64,000 nucleotides of DNA from Microstegium vimineum (taxonomy: Eukaryota > Streptophyta > Magnoliopsida > Poales > Poaceae). Made by a program: the position numbers and the translations under genes. This document shows, one piece after another, positions 9,797-21,755 of this stretch. The notes below the pieces were generated by a model. The model made no database searches. It saw only the letters and a list, made by a program, of their open reading frames with translations, and had not been told where the DNA came from. The stretch lies in contig CM039122.1 of NCBI GenBank assembly GCA_022036555.1, forward strand, positions 48,473,600 to 48,537,599, read 5' to 3'. Numbering within the stretch: position 1 is the stretch's first letter; each line of letters opens with the position of its first letter.

Positions 9797-12700
9797 TCAT
9801 TTTTTAGTGAAGTTTGAGTGATCAAGCACATTCAGCTCGCTTCTCAACCTACAAAAGGTTGCTTCATCGAGAGGTTTAGTGAAGATATCCGTCAATTGAT
9901 TTTCGCTAGAAACTCCCACTAGTGTGATATATTTCCTAGCCACATGATTTCTAAGAAAGTGATGGCGAATATCAATGTGCTTGGTGCGAGAGTGTTGAAC
10001 CGGGTTATTTGCAAACTTTACGACGCTTTCATTATCACACAAAAGTGGAACATCTTTTAAAATCACGCCATAATCAAGTAGTGTTTGGGACATGTATAAG
10101 ATTTGTGCACAACTAGCTCCCATGGCTATGTATTCTGCCTCAGCGGTAGACAATGCCACACTATTTTGCTTCTTTGAGGACCAAGAAACAAGTGATCTTC
10201 CTAGCAAATGGCAACCGCCGGAGGTACTCTTCCTATCAACCTTACACCTGGCATAATCCGAATCGGAATAGCCACAAAGTAGGAAGGGAGCTCCTTTGGG
10301 ATACCAAAGGCCAATGCTAGGGGTGTGCCTTATGTACCTAAGGATTCTTTTAACCGTACTTAGATGCGACTCTTTAGGGTTTGCTTGAAACCTAGCACAC
10401 ATACACACACTAAACATGATATCCGGCCTAGATGCGGTGAGGTAAAGTAAACTACCGATCATTGAGCGGTAAAGAGTTTGGTCTATCAGTTTACCTCCCT
10501 CATCGAGATCGAGATACCCATTGGTAGGCATTGGGGTCTTGATTGGCTTGCAATCCTCCATCTTGAATTTCTTGAGCACATCATTAGTGTACTTCTCTTG
10601 AGATATGAAGGTGCACTCCCTCAATTGCTTCACTTGGAAGCCAAAGAAGAAGGTTAGCTCGCCAATCATCGACATCTCAAACTCCTTGGACATCAATGCA
10701 CCAAATTCCTTGCTATGATCTTAGTTTGTTGACCCAAATATAATGTCATCGACATACACTTGGCAAACAAAGAACTCTACATCTAGCACCTTGGTGAAGA
10801 GTGTGGTATCCACTTTCCCGATTTTGAAGCCCTTCTTGAGTAGGAAGTCCCTTAGCCTCTCATACCAAGCTCTTGGAGCTTGCTTCAAACCATAGAGTGC
10901 CTTGGATAACCTATACACATGATTAGGACAATTGGGGTCTTCAAACCCGGGAGGTTGTGAGACAAACACAAGTTCATTGATGAAACCATTTAGAAAGGCA
11001 CTCTTCACATCCATTTGAAAAAGTTTCATTTTGTGATGTGAAGCATATGCCAAAAGGATACGAATGACTTCTAGTCTTGCAACCGGTGCAAAGGTCTCCC
11101 CAAAATCCAAACCTTCAATTTGGGAGAACCCCTTTGCCACCAATCTTGCCTTGTTCCTCACAACCACACCTTGATCATCTTGCTTGTTCCTAAACACCCA
11201 CTTGGTGCCAATGATTCTTGCTCCTTTGGGCTTTTCTACTAGTGTCCACACTTCGTTCTTGGTGAAGTTGTTCAACTCTTCATGCATGGCGTTCACCCAA
11301 TCCGGATCTGCAAGTGCATCCTCCACACTAGAGGGCTCAACAAAGGAAACAAAAGAGTGATGCTCAACATAAGAAGCAAGTTTAGATCGAGTTGTTACCC
11401 CCCTTGATGGACTCCCTATGATGAGGTCTTGTGGATGAGCTTGAAGCATAGGTGTAGATCTTCTGTCAATCACTTGGGGAGGAGGTTGTGGTGCATCAAC
11501 ATCACTAGCTTGAGCCTCAGCTTGATCTTGAGGGATGAAGGTATCTTCTTGTGCTTCCCTCACTTGTTCTTCATCAACTTGAGGCGTGTGAGGTGGAGAG
11601 GGTACTTGATTTGCATCATCTTCAACTTCTTCCACCTCTAGTGGGTTGATTGCACCAACGAGCATATTCTTCATAGCCTCCCTCAAGGGTTCATCACCTA
11701 CATCATCAAGATCTCCATGCTCTTCTTGAGAGCCATTAGTTTCATCAAACTCCAAGTCATATGTTTCTTCAATTAGGTCAGAGGCTTTGTTAAATACTCG
11801 ATATGCCTTGGATTTAAGAGAATAACCAAGTAAGAAACCAATGTCACATCTCCTTTGAAACTTGCCCAAGTGTTGACGCTTCTTGTAGATGTACACTTTG
11901 CATCCAAACACTCGGAAGAAGGATATATCCGGTTTCTTCCCATTCACAAGCTCATAGGGGGTCTTCTTGAGAAGCCTTTGAACAAAGAGCCGGTTGGCCG
12001 CATAACATGCGGTGTTGATTGCTTCGGTCAAAAACTTCTCGGGGGTGTTGTATTCATCAAGCATTGATCTTGCAAGAGTGATTAGTGTCCGGTTCTTCCT
12101 CTCTACTACACCATTTTGTTGTGGGGTATAGGTGGCAGACACCTCATGTTTGATCCCAACTTCATCACAATAGTCTTCAATCTTGGTGTTCACAAACTCG
12201 GTCCCATTGTCACTTCTTATCTTCTTGATCTTCACATCAAACTCATTTTAGGCTCTAGTTGCAAACTTCTTGAATATTGATTGAGTCTCTCCTTTGTCTT
12301 GAAGAAAGAACACCCAAGTGTACCTAGAGTAGTCATCAACTACCACCAAGCAAAAGAGATTGCCCCCAAGGCTAGCATAGGTGGTAGGTCCAAATAGATC
12401 CATGTGGAGTAGCTCTAGGACTCTTGAGGTTGACATGAAGGCTTTGGTTGGATGTGTGTTGGCCACTTGCTTGCCGGCTTGATATGCACTACACAATTTG
12501 TCCTTCTCAAACACCACATCCTTCACTCCTTTAACCATCTCCTTCTTGACAAGCTTCTTCAAAGTTGACATTCCCACATGTGCTAATCTTCTATGCCATA
12601 GCCAGCCCAAAGAACTCTTGGAGAATAGACATGTTTGCAAACTAGCTTCATTTGAGGTGAAATCCACTAAGTAGAGATTGTTGTGCCGAAACCCTTTGAA

Positions 12701-13024
12701 TATCAATGATGAATCTTCCATCTTGGTCACAACTACCTCATTTGGAGTGAAGAGACATTGGAAACCAAGATCACATAGTTGTTCCACCGATAGCAAGTTG
12801 AAGCTCAAAGATTGCACTAGCAAGACATTTGATATTGATTGATCATGGGAGATTGCCACTGTGCCTAGGCCTTGCACTTTGCCTTTTGAATTGTCCCCAA
12901 AGGTAATCTTGTCTTGTCCTTCACAATATTTCTCAAGTGTGGTGAACATCTGGGAGTCACCGGTCAGATGTTGAGTGCATCCACTATCTATCACCCAATG
13001 ACTTCCACCGGTCTTGTAGTTCAC
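9797..13024 (-). pseudogene. Sirevirus A pol: protease, integrase, reverse transcriptase, RNase H
   Basis: The order is classic copia. The aspartic protease has the active site VIDSGCTQH (about 12990). The integrase zinc finger region has WHRRLAHVGM and CSAYQAGKQ, where the expected second Cys pair is altered. The integrase core has HMDLFGP, RSDNGTEF and VVERKNRTL. RT has QMDVKSAFLNG, LYGLKQAPRAWYERL and the catalytic YVDD (about 10750). RNase H has YSDSDYARCKVDRKSTSG and ALSTAEAEYIAMG. In-frame stops lie at 12248-12250 (integrase core) and 10721-10723 (just after YVDD), both TAA where a Gln codon is expected. Otherwise the frame is continuous, so decay is slight. The pol frame opens at 13024 directly after an in-frame TAG and does not overlap gag. 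Confidence 0.9.
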
Positions 13025-13040
13025 CTACACACACAAAAGA

Positions 13041-15407
13041 TCAAGATTTTTGTTTAGGCACCCATTGAGTACGGGAGCCCATTGCTTTCTCTACTAATGA
13101 CTTAGCCACCCAAAGTGTCCTTGGTCTATTCTTGTTGGGTGGTCCTAAGAACACAACAAGTGGCTTGCCCTTGACATCCTTGTTGATGATATAGTGAGCA
13201 TTGTATGCAAAAGGCCTAGTGTGCTTGGGCAAGGATTGTGGAGGTGGAGTCACACAATTATGAGAAAAGTGTCCTTGCTTCCCACACTCAAAGCATGTCT
13301 TCATCTTTGGCTTTGGCTTTTCTTGATAGAAGTACTTGACTTGTTGTTGATGTTGAGCTTTGGCTTTAGCTTTGGCCTTCTTCACTTGAGCGGACTTGTA
13401 GCCAAGACCGGCTTTGTCATTCTTCATGATAGTGTTCATAAGAAGCTCACTTTGAAGATTGTGGCCCTTAGTGAACCTCTCCATTCCAATGGATAGATGG
13501 TTCTTCTCATTCTTTAGCCTCTTGTTCTCTTCTCTAAGCATATCAACTTCAAGTGCCACATTATAGTCTTCATCTTGTGACTCAATCACAATTGACTTGG
13601 TTGACTTTAGCTTAATAAGATCTTGATTGAGCTTTTCATTCTCATTCTTGATCTTCATATATTCATTGTAGTTATCCGCCACAACCATTTGCTTGCCTTT
13701 GCACTTAGGCTCTTGCTCAATGGGCTCAACAATTAAATCATCACATGAAGTGCCAATGTTAATCTTGACAATGGGGTTAGCAACAATAGACAAAGCATCC
13801 TCAAAACATTCATTAGCTATAAGGAGAGTATAATAGTTCATCTTTACTTCAGTGTACTCATCCCTAAGCTTGATGTATTTTTATCTAAGCTCTTGTGATG
13901 TCCTCTCTAGCTTATCATGTTTCTCTTTTAGCTCTTTTAGAGAGGATTTGAGATCCCTAGCATGTGAGGAAAAGGGATTTGTTTTCACTAATTAGCTCAT
14001 CACTAGCATTGGATGTTGTTTCAAGTTTCTCTTGCAAGTCATCATTTTCTTTTTCAAGCTCTTCATTTTTAGCTTGCTCCTTCTTCACAATTTTAGTATA
14101 CTTAGTGAGCAATTTTATGAGTTCATCATAAGAAGGAGCTTTGTATACTTTTTCACTTTCACTACCACTATCATCACTATCATCACTATCCTCTACTTTG
14201 AATTGTACCTTCCGGTCACCCTTAGCCATAAGGCATAGGTGTGTAGAGGATGTAGTGGAGGAAGATGGTGGTGGTGGAGGAGGCAATGAAGTCCCAATGA
14301 CTAGAGCGGTCACCTTCTCATCTTCACTTTCATCACCGGATGACTCACTTGAGTCTTCGATGTCGGTTAACCAATCACCAACAATGTATGCCTTGCCATC
14401 GTTCTTCTTGTGGTGTTGGAACCTCTTCTTCTTGAAGCCTTCTTTCTTCTTGTGGGGCTTCTCATCTTCGCTTGACTCATCTTTTTTCTCTTTGCCATTC
14501 TTGTACTTGTCCTTCTTGGGTTTGGTACAATGGTGGCTAGATGGCCAAGATCACCACAATTGAAGCAATCCATTTCCGACAATGGCTTCCTCTTGTTGCT
14601 AGTGAAGAACTTCTTCTTTCTTGAATCAAACTTGACACCACTCTTGTTTAGCTTCTTTAACATCTTGGTGGTCTTCTTCACCATTAGAGCAATGTTGGAG
14701 TCATCATCTTCACTTGAGCTATAATACTCCATCTTTGACTTGCCCGAGTCATGGCTAGCTTTGAAGGCCAAGTCTTTCTTCTTGGTGGATGATGAAGCTT
14801 CTTCTTCTTTGTTGATGTGCATGTACATCTCATGTGCATTGATCTTTCCCAAGACTTGTGTTGGTGTATATTTGGAAAGATCACCTTGATGTAACACCGT
14901 CATAATGTTGGCATACTTGCTAATAGGAAGCACACAAAGAATCTTCCTCACAACATCGGCTTCATCCATTTGCTTTAACCCAAGTGCATTTAATTCTTAT
15001 ACAAGAACGTTTAAGCGTGAGTACATTTTATTTGCATTTTCATGAGCAAACATGGTAAAAACATTCATTTTATTCATGACTAGGTGATATCGCTCTTCCC
15101 GCTCGCTCTTTGTGCCCTCATGAAGAGCACAAATGTTCTTCCACAACTCATGTGCGGTCTTTGAGGTTCGCACACGGTTGAACACATCTTTGCCAATGCC
15201 CCTAAAGAGGGTGTTCCGGGCTTTGGCATTCCACTTCTCATAGTGGACCTCATCACCGAATGGTTCTCCATCATAGGCCGCAAAACCATCGGTGGCGGCT
15301 TTGAGCACACCAACATCTAAGGCTTCGAGGTAAGCCTCCATACGCACTTTCCAATATGGAAAGTCGTCTCCATCAAACATGGGCGACGGTCCATCCCCAC
15401 GGGACAT
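13041..15407 (-). pseudogene. Sirevirus A gag (capsid/nucleocapsid)
   Basis: The long Sirevirus-type gag starts at ATG 15405-15407. The N-terminal capsid region has MFDGDDFPYWKVRM and HELWKNICALHEGTKSEREE. It is followed by a Lys/Ser/Asp-rich linker, a first zinc knuckle (CFNCGDLGHLA, about 14550-14580) whose last part is lost to a frameshift, a long coiled-coil region (KEQAKNEELEKENDDLQEKL), and an intact second knuckle (CFECGKQGHFSHNC, about 13255-13296). It ends WVPKQKS at TGA 13041-13043. Breaks include a stop at 14997-14999, a frameshift after the first knuckle (about 14540), and breaks near 13950 and 13850. It would have formed the particle that packages the element RNA. Confidence 0.85.
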
Positions 15408-15444
15408 CTTGCTCTAGGCGGTTAAGCCTAAATTAGAGCAACAC

Positions 15445-15457
15445 GGCTCTGATACCA
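15445..15457 (-). promoter_or_regulatory. Primer binding site (initiator Met tRNA) of Sirevirus A
   Basis: The minus strand reads TGGTATCAGAGCC two bases after the LTR end, complementary to the 3' end of plant initiator tRNA-Met. This is the standard copia minus-strand primer and fixes the orientation and the 5' LTR boundary. Confidence 0.9.
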
Positions 15458-15459
15458 AT

Positions 15460-16992
15460 TGAAAGGATCAAGATGTCCAAGAGGGGGGGATGAATTGGGC
15501 TCTTTTAAATTTCTAAGCAATATTAAAACCTAACAAGAGCCAATTAACCCCCTAGTGCTTTCCCAAGTGTGTCCTAGCTAAACAAGCAAGACATGACAAT
15601 GAAAGCGGTAAAGCCTTATGCAATTCTAGTCAAGCAACAAGAAGGAAAAGCGGAAGTAATGCTTGAATGTAATTGCAATAAGTAAAGAGGAGGAGGCAAA
15701 GGAAATTTGACACGACGACTTTTTGTCGAGGTATCGAGGAGTCGACACTCCCCCCTAGTCCTCGTTGGAGCACCGCGCACGGTATCGCTCCCCCTTAGTC
15801 CGCGTAAGGACTAAGTGCTCTCTACGGGCTCATTCTTTGCCACTCTGACTCGATGAATCGCCCACAACCGATCACAACGTCGATGGAGAAGGGTCGTCGA
15901 TAATCCTCCGGCGATCACCTTCCTCCTAGCACCACCGGACCGTTTAGGTGATGTCGATCACCAAGAGTAACAAGCCTTGATCTTCACTTGACTCACTCAA
16001 GCTTCACAACTAAAGGATGCACACTTGAACTCTTGGATGAACTAGAGGAGAGGATGGATGGATTCGCGAATCGATCTCTCACTCTAGGGCTCTTGCTCTC
16101 TTCCTAACCTTCTCAACAAACTCAGCAACTGAAATGAGCAAAGGCAAACTGGGAGAGAAGAGTGAGGAGCTATAAATAGACCCTCAGAAAACTGCCTCGG
16201 GCTGACACTTTAAGTTGGCGACAGACGCTCCGACGCCTAGGCGACGGACGGTCCGTCGCCCTGCCCAACGGCTAGTTCTGCACACTGATTTGGGCAACGG
16301 ACGCTCCTGCGCAGTCCGACAGACGCTGAGGCATCAGCGTCCGACGCCCCTTTTCGTTTTGCACTGAAAACAGGCCCACTGGAAGGTCGACGGACGCTAC
16401 CCTAGCGTCCGACGCCTAGGCTACGGACAACGTCCGACGCCCTCTGAAACTCAAGGGCTCAAACTGGGCAACCGACGGACGCTACGTCATCCTGACGTCA
16501 GCGGTCGACGCCATCGTCCGACGCGACGGCAACGTCCGGCGCCTCCAGACTCAGCGTCCGACGCCCAGTAAAATTCTTTTTCAACTCCGGTTTTCGTCGC
16601 AATGAATTCGGAAGAAGTTCTTGGCTATCTTACGGTCACCAGGGGCTTGCTTAGAGCTAAGGAAGTCAAGTGTGCATCACACTTAAGTCATGAAGCTTTC
16701 CTAAGTCAAGCTATTAGTCTCAACCCCTCTTGATAGTACGGTCAAAGATCAAATAGAAGTCTTATCTATTTCTAAGTGTCCTTCATCACCTTATGACACT
16801 CAGCCTATCATTCTAGGGTCTTCATCATGTCTCTTTGAAATCCAAAACGATATCCATCTTGAGGGCTAAGTGATGATCATTCATGCCCATTCATATTTAT
16901 CACTATGGCTAAGCTACGCATAGCCTCTGCAAAACACACGTTAGCCATAATAATCGCCAATTGCCATTAATCACCGAAACCAACTAGGGTCA
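15460..16992 (-). repeat. 5' LTR of Sirevirus A
   Basis: The LTR is about 1.53 kb, with TG at 15460-15461 and CA at 16991-16992 on the plus strand. On the minus strand it starts TGACCCTAGTTGGTTTCGGTG and ends GATCCTTTCA next to the primer site. The CG-rich block (GACGGACGCT/AGCGTCCGACG words) is at 16210-16570. A TATAAATAG word lies at 16170-16178 on the plus strand, but it is on the strand opposite the element. The outer end is inferred from similarity to the starts of other Sirevirus LTRs here. Confidence 0.8.
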
Positions 16993-17262
16993 TGATTCTT
17001 CAATCATCCACAAAAATAGTAGTACGTAATGAAATAAAAATTGGAAAGGAAAAAGAAGGTAATATGACACGACCGTGTCTAATTCCAAAACGCGATACAA
17101 AGTTCACTTCCAAAACGGATTATGTCATCCACAAAATAGTAGTACGTGACGCAATAAAAATTAGAAAGGAAAAAGAAGGTAATATGACACGTACGTGATG
17201 AAATAAAAATTAGAAAGGAAAAAGAAAAAAGTAATATGACATGGAAATCTAATTCCAAACAG
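16993..17262. repeat. Short tandem array of an A/G-rich unit
   Basis: A unit containing AGTACGTAATGAAATAAAAA and GGAAAAAGAAGGTAATATGA occurs three times (starting near 17021, 17141 and 17191). Spacing is about 120 and then about 49 bp, so the last copy lacks the intervening segment. A 68-codon open frame here is a by-product. No gene is seen. Confidence 0.7.
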
Positions 17263-18480
17263 TATTGGATTAAGGTAACGTCCCGCTTACCTCTTATGTT
17301 TGTGAAGACTCGAGTCCGTACCAGATTATAAAAGGAAATTAGCTAAATATCAAATTGAATAGAAAAAGAGCTCTAAATTAAATAAGGAAGCACGTTTATC
17401 TTAACACATGTCGCATCTCACGAAACATAAATATATCACGGACGAAATCATGAGCTCAGATAGAATCAGAAGCCCTCGGAGATTGGCGAATTTCGTGTCC
17501 CTATGCGCGATCCACTTCTAATCGCATTTGTCTGAATCGGACACTAGAAGAAAAGCATACAGGCACACGTCAATACAAAACAAAGCAAGTATTTTTTTTA
17601 TTTTTTTTTCTAAAGGTGGGCGATGCGTAGGTGGGTCGAAGCGTTGCCGTCGAGGTGGGCTGGAGCGGAGCGGAGCTGTCCGTGTTCTTGGAGTGGATCT
17701 GAGGAGACAAAGCGTCGAGGTACGGCTGTGAGACCGCATGTGCTGGACGTAGAACCTGTGAGGCGCTGCAGGAAGCTCGTCGAGGCTGAGGGCCACCGAT
17801 GAGCCACACCATCATTGTGCCTAGGAAGCTTCAGCTGAAGTCGGCCTTGTGGCGGCGCGGCGCCTTGGCCCATCGTGTACTCTCCGGCCCGTCGACGCCG
17901 CCCTCGGACCAGCCCTGCGCGTCCTAACGCCGGAGGTGACCACCAGCCCACCAGCTGATCAACTGTCCAGCGAGCATTCCTCTCTCTGGCTATCGGTAGC
18001 TGGTGCAAGAAACACGAAGGGAGAAGAAAATAAATGAGCGAAGGTTTGGGAGAGCTAGCAGTTTTGTTACGCAATGAGCGTTCTCGGTCATCGGATGAGA
18101 TTAGATGACTCTGATTGATACAAAAGTTAGCAGGCCATGCGGGGTTACGTGGTATAGCTTAGATACACGACTCAAGCCTAAGTAGCCGGACTTAAGGCCT
18201 TGCGGTCGTTCAGCAGATTAAAAGGCCATAAAGAGCACATCTCTTTTTCAAGTTTCTGTCCAACCTAAGCTCACGATTAAGCCTCAAAATTTTTTTCGTG
18301 CTTATATAATTTTCTATTTTATTTGAAGTTTTGTTTAAGAATTATTAAAATAAGTAATATTATGTGGTATAAATTAAGTCATTTTTAAATTTAAGATCAT
18401 GCAATAAACTATGTCTCGTGCTCCCGTTGGACATTTTTGCTAGTAAAAAATTAAAAAAGAGAAATCCAACACACATTGCA
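17263..18480. other. Intergenic sequence without a recognisable gene
   Basis: Mixed composition. The open frames at 17518-17796 and 17610-18074 (minus) and 17849-18037 (plus) are short, overlap in several frames and carry no motif I recognise. 18230-18430 is AT-rich. I see no element ends. Confidence 0.4.
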
Positions 18481-19495
18481 TGACTTCCGGGGACTTGGCC
18501 AAACGGATCCACTTGACGATCCGCGTGCGTGCGTAGGCAGTCGCACCTACGTAGGCGCGTACATGCACCGCGTGTATGGCCCGCCGGAATGCCGGCCGGC
18601 CGCGCCGTTGCGCGACGACGTCTGCAGCCAATCGTCCAATCCCTTGTGCCGGCCGCACCCCACCAAATCACACCACGTAACGTATGGACGACGCCCGATC
18701 CGTCGTCGTCTCAGGCGGACTGGCGCGGCGCCGCGCGCGCTAGCTGAGCTCATCGTCAGGTCGGTCGGTCATCGACGCGCGCAAGCAAACGCGATCGGCC
18801 GTCGTCGCGGCACGGCCGGCCCTCTCCCGCGCCTCTTCTACGCGAAGTACGTCCTGGCCGGACACGTACTTTGTCCCGGTCCTCGTCATCAGGCGCGCGG
18901 CTAACTAATAAGTCGGCTCGCATTGCTTCATACTACTCCTACATACTATCATCATCATCACACAATTCACAACGACCAGGCCGATCGACCGCGCGGGCAA
19001 ACGCAAGAGAGACCATGATGAGGGCTGTACGTACTGTAAGCTAGAGAGAATTGAAGGCACGCTCGAGGGTCGACCCATATGTGTACATGCACACTTGATA
19101 CACGCAAAGAGGCCGGAGCACGTAACGTACGGTGTATATGGTGCGTGCAATATGTGTACGTCGATCGTCGTCGGTCGCAGCGCGTGAAAATCGCTGAGGA
19201 GATGATCTCGAATAATCCTAGCTACCCTGCTCGTACGTTCATGCATTGACAGTCAGATGGTGCAGATTTCTGTCGATCCGGTCAATGCGCACAAGGCACA
19301 ACAAGTACGTAAACGAACTACCACGACTCTGGACCTTTTGAAATCGAAACGCGTACATATAGAGTGCGTTGTTATACCCACCACATTATGCAGATCGAAT
19401 GATGGTACACGTAGCTAGCAGATCACTAGCGTGCGTGAGTCTCCGACGACCTTCAAAACGCGTATATTTACGTCCTCGTTACACCCCCAAAAATA
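18481..19495. other. GC-rich intergenic region rich in CGTACG-type words
   Basis: High-CG DNA with many short palindromes (GTACGTAC, CGATCG, GGCCGGCC). It looks like non-methylated host DNA, for example a gene-flanking region, unlike the neighbouring transposons. The overlapping open frames at 18360-18904 are low in information and match nothing known. No TATA box and start codon pair is convincing. Confidence 0.4.
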
Positions 19496-19587
19496 GCAAT
19501 ACTCATAGTACTTCTAATTAGTGTCTAGATATCCGATGTGACAGAGACTTTTTTTTAAGTCCCTGAAACCAAACACCCCCTAAACCT
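19496..19587. repeat. Remnant of a grass MITE end
   Basis: The stretch contains ATACTTCTAATTAGTGTCTAG-like, ATCCGATGTGACAGAGACT and TTAAGTCCCTGAAACCAAAC words, typical of one end of a common grass MITE. The rest of the element is absent or overprinted by the MITE that starts at 19591. Confidence 0.45.
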
Positions 19588-19590
19588 TTA

Positions 19591-20331
19591 GGGCCTGTTT
19601 GGTTACCGATCACAATTTGCCACGCCTAACGTTAGGTACAAGCCATACTTGTGGCAAGCCACACTTTGTGGCAAATTAGAAGTGTTTGGTTGAGAACTAA
19701 GGTGTGGCAAAAACAATGTGACTATTGTTTGGTTTATTGTTACAAATGTTAGACAAAAAGTTATGGTAACCGTTTGGATTGTAGCCACACATTGATTAAA
19801 ATGCCTTGATTCCACTAAGATAGCTACAACAAATATTTGATAACGGTGTAGGTGATCAATCATAGTGCTAAGCACGTATTAGATCCTCTCAAGAAATAAT
19901 GAAAACAAATCATCCCATAAAATAAAAAAAATATATTTTTATCTTCAGTCAACAGGATAAATAACCATCAACATCAACAAAATAATATTATGGTGAATTA
20001 AATGTAGAAAATATTAAACCAAATAAACAAATAGAATAGTACTAATACTAATACTAGGATTCTTCACGGGCTCTTGGGTCTTGGCGAAGGCCTGCAGGGG
20101 CAGACAGGGATGGCAGGTGGACTGCACAGCAGCAGGAGGGGTGGCAGGAACTTGTGGCGGAGGCGGAGGCGACGAAATCGCACGCCACACATTTGACTGA
20201 AAAAATTGTGGCGAGCACTGCGGTAGAGTGTGGCGAGCCTTGCTTGAATCGGCAACCAAACGCACGTCTAACCAACTGTGGCGAGACTCAACTTAGGCGT
20301 GGCGAATGGTGGCTGTGAACCAAACAGACTC
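19591..20331. mobile_element. PIF/Harbinger (Tourist-like) non-autonomous element, TSD TTA
   Basis: The ends are GGGCCTGTTTGGTT (19591) and AACCAAACAGACTC (ending 20331), inverted with 12 of 14 bases matching. An inner inverted GCCACGCCTAA word extends the symmetry. Both flanks are TTA (19588-19590 and 20332-20334), the PIF/Harbinger target. At 741 bp it codes for no transposase. The interior is AT-rich on the left and GC-richer on the right (GTGGCGAG words). Confidence 0.75.
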
Positions 20332-20334
20332 TTA

Positions 20335-21466
20335 ATCCCCCGACCCCGTACGCACCCGCGCCGGCGACTCGGAGCTAAACAGCGCGTGCAGTGCAGAGGC
20401 GTGTCCAAGTCAGGATTACGTACAGGCATTGTGTATTGGTCGTCCATGCGTGCTGCATCGGACCACTTCTGGCTTCTGCACGGCCCAAGCGATGGGATGG
20501 GGAGCAGAGCCAGATCGTGATCGTCCACAGCCCGAGAAAACAAATGGTGTGATCTCTGAGCCTGAGAATGCACACGCGTCCTGAGCTGAGCTGGAGCTTC
20601 TCCCAAGGATGGCAGCATTTACTTGCAGCGCCGCGAAAGGCAGACACCGCGCTTGCCCCAAGCGGGAGGACGCGACGACGGGCGGGCCGGGCCGGGCCGG
20701 CAGGGTGGGGTGCGGTGCCTCGTCACAGCGTACGTAAACTGGCTATTGATCGATGGACATTGGACAAGAACCCGGAGACGGAGAGGGGCGCCAGGGCGTG
20801 GACGGTACAACGAGGGGCCACAGTTGCCCAGCGCAACATGGGCGGGGGTGGGACCACTCGCTTCAGGCAAGGGACTGTGGGCCCCGCGCGCGCCTCCCAC
20901 GAGGCCTGCATGTTCGCCCGGTTGCTTGCTCGGCTCGACCTCCCTGTCCCTGCGACCCTGCCGCTGCCACTACCTGCCCCGGTTTGGAGCGGCTCGGACC
21001 CCACGCAGAGCTGCCGGGAAAAAGGAAGGGGACGACACGCTCGTGGGGGCCGGGGCCCAGGCCTTGTACATCCGCGCCTTGCCGTGCTGTGCGGGTGCGG
21101 CGGCCGAAGCGCAGCGCGATTTTCGTCTCTCTTCTTCGCTCCTTTTTTGTGTTGGTCTCTTTCTTTGCGTCGGGGGTGCACCGCGTAACGTAAGCGAGGT
21201 CGGGACCTGAGGTCAATCCTGCACGGCTGGCTAGCTGAGCCGCGCGGGCCGGGCCGGGCCGTTTTTCTTCCGTTCCTGTTGCCGTGTTGCGTGCGCGTCT
21301 GGTTTGGGAAACGGAGCGATCGATCGTTCTGCACGCACGGCTCATTCGACGATACAGTCTGGTTTCAGTTTCAGGGCTAATCTGTCTCTCGTGCTCGTGC
21401 ATGGTCATGATGAGCTGATGGACGGACGGTCGCATGGACCTGACTGATGTTTCACTCCAGGGGGTT
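20335..21466. other. GC-rich intergenic region next to the nested block
   Basis: Very GC-rich from about 20560 to 21330. Several long frames overlap on both strands (for example 20568-21188 plus and 20723-21334 minus), which is expected where stop codons are rare. None shows a domain or a convincing signal peptide. The region could be a promoter or 5' UTR of a gene that the 41-kb insertion at 21472 has separated from its surroundings, but I cannot show that. Confidence 0.4.
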
Positions 21467-21471
21467 GATTG

Positions 21472-21755
21472 TGTTATAAAACCAATTATGTGAGTGAGGA
21501 ATTAATTCTTGAAACTTAAGAGGTGTAACTGAAGAAGTTGAAAGGTCATCTTCTATCTATATAAGGAACCTATGTATTCACTATTCGATGGTTGGAAATA
21601 TAGAATAGTGATTCCATAAATATCTTTGTCCATGGTGTCTTTCTACTTCATATGATCTTGTGATAGATACGGGAGACGAGTTTTTCTACTAATTCTCACA
21701 CCTCCTTTTACTTGGGTGACAGATTTAGAATCCGTAATCATTATATATTATAACG
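21472..21755 (+). repeat. 5' LTR of copia element C
   Basis: A 284-bp LTR beginning TGTTATAAAACCAATTATG, with CTATATAAGG (about 21556-21565) as the likely TATA region. It differs from the 3' LTR by a missing 8-base piece near 21500 and scattered substitutions. Confidence 0.85.

Larger units (their letters stand above)
5293..16992 (-). mobile_element. Sirevirus A, Ty1/copia element with mosaic 3' end
   Basis: The parts in minus-strand order are: 5' LTR (16992-15460), tRNA-iMet primer site (15457-15445), gag (15407-13041), pol (13024-9797), post-pol spacer (9796-9341), a CG-rich block (9340-9050), an extra ORF (8327-6642, extending to about 6326), and a truncated 3' LTR (about 6325-5293). A large gag with coiled coil and two zinc knuckles, and the pol order PR-IN-RT-RH, fit the Sirevirus genus. 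The left LTR lacks its U3 part, and the flanks (GTGTA at 5288-5292, TGATT at 16993-16997) do not match. The two ends therefore do not come from one clean insertion. Confidence 0.75.

Noticed and set aside
5288..16997. Target-site duplication for Sirevirus A
   Set aside because: Flanks GTGTA and TGATT do not match, consistent with the mosaic left end.
20560..21440. Several 150-200 codon genes on both strands
   Set aside because: They overlap in five frames in very GC-rich DNA, have no domain and no convincing start context. Chance open frames are the simpler reading.
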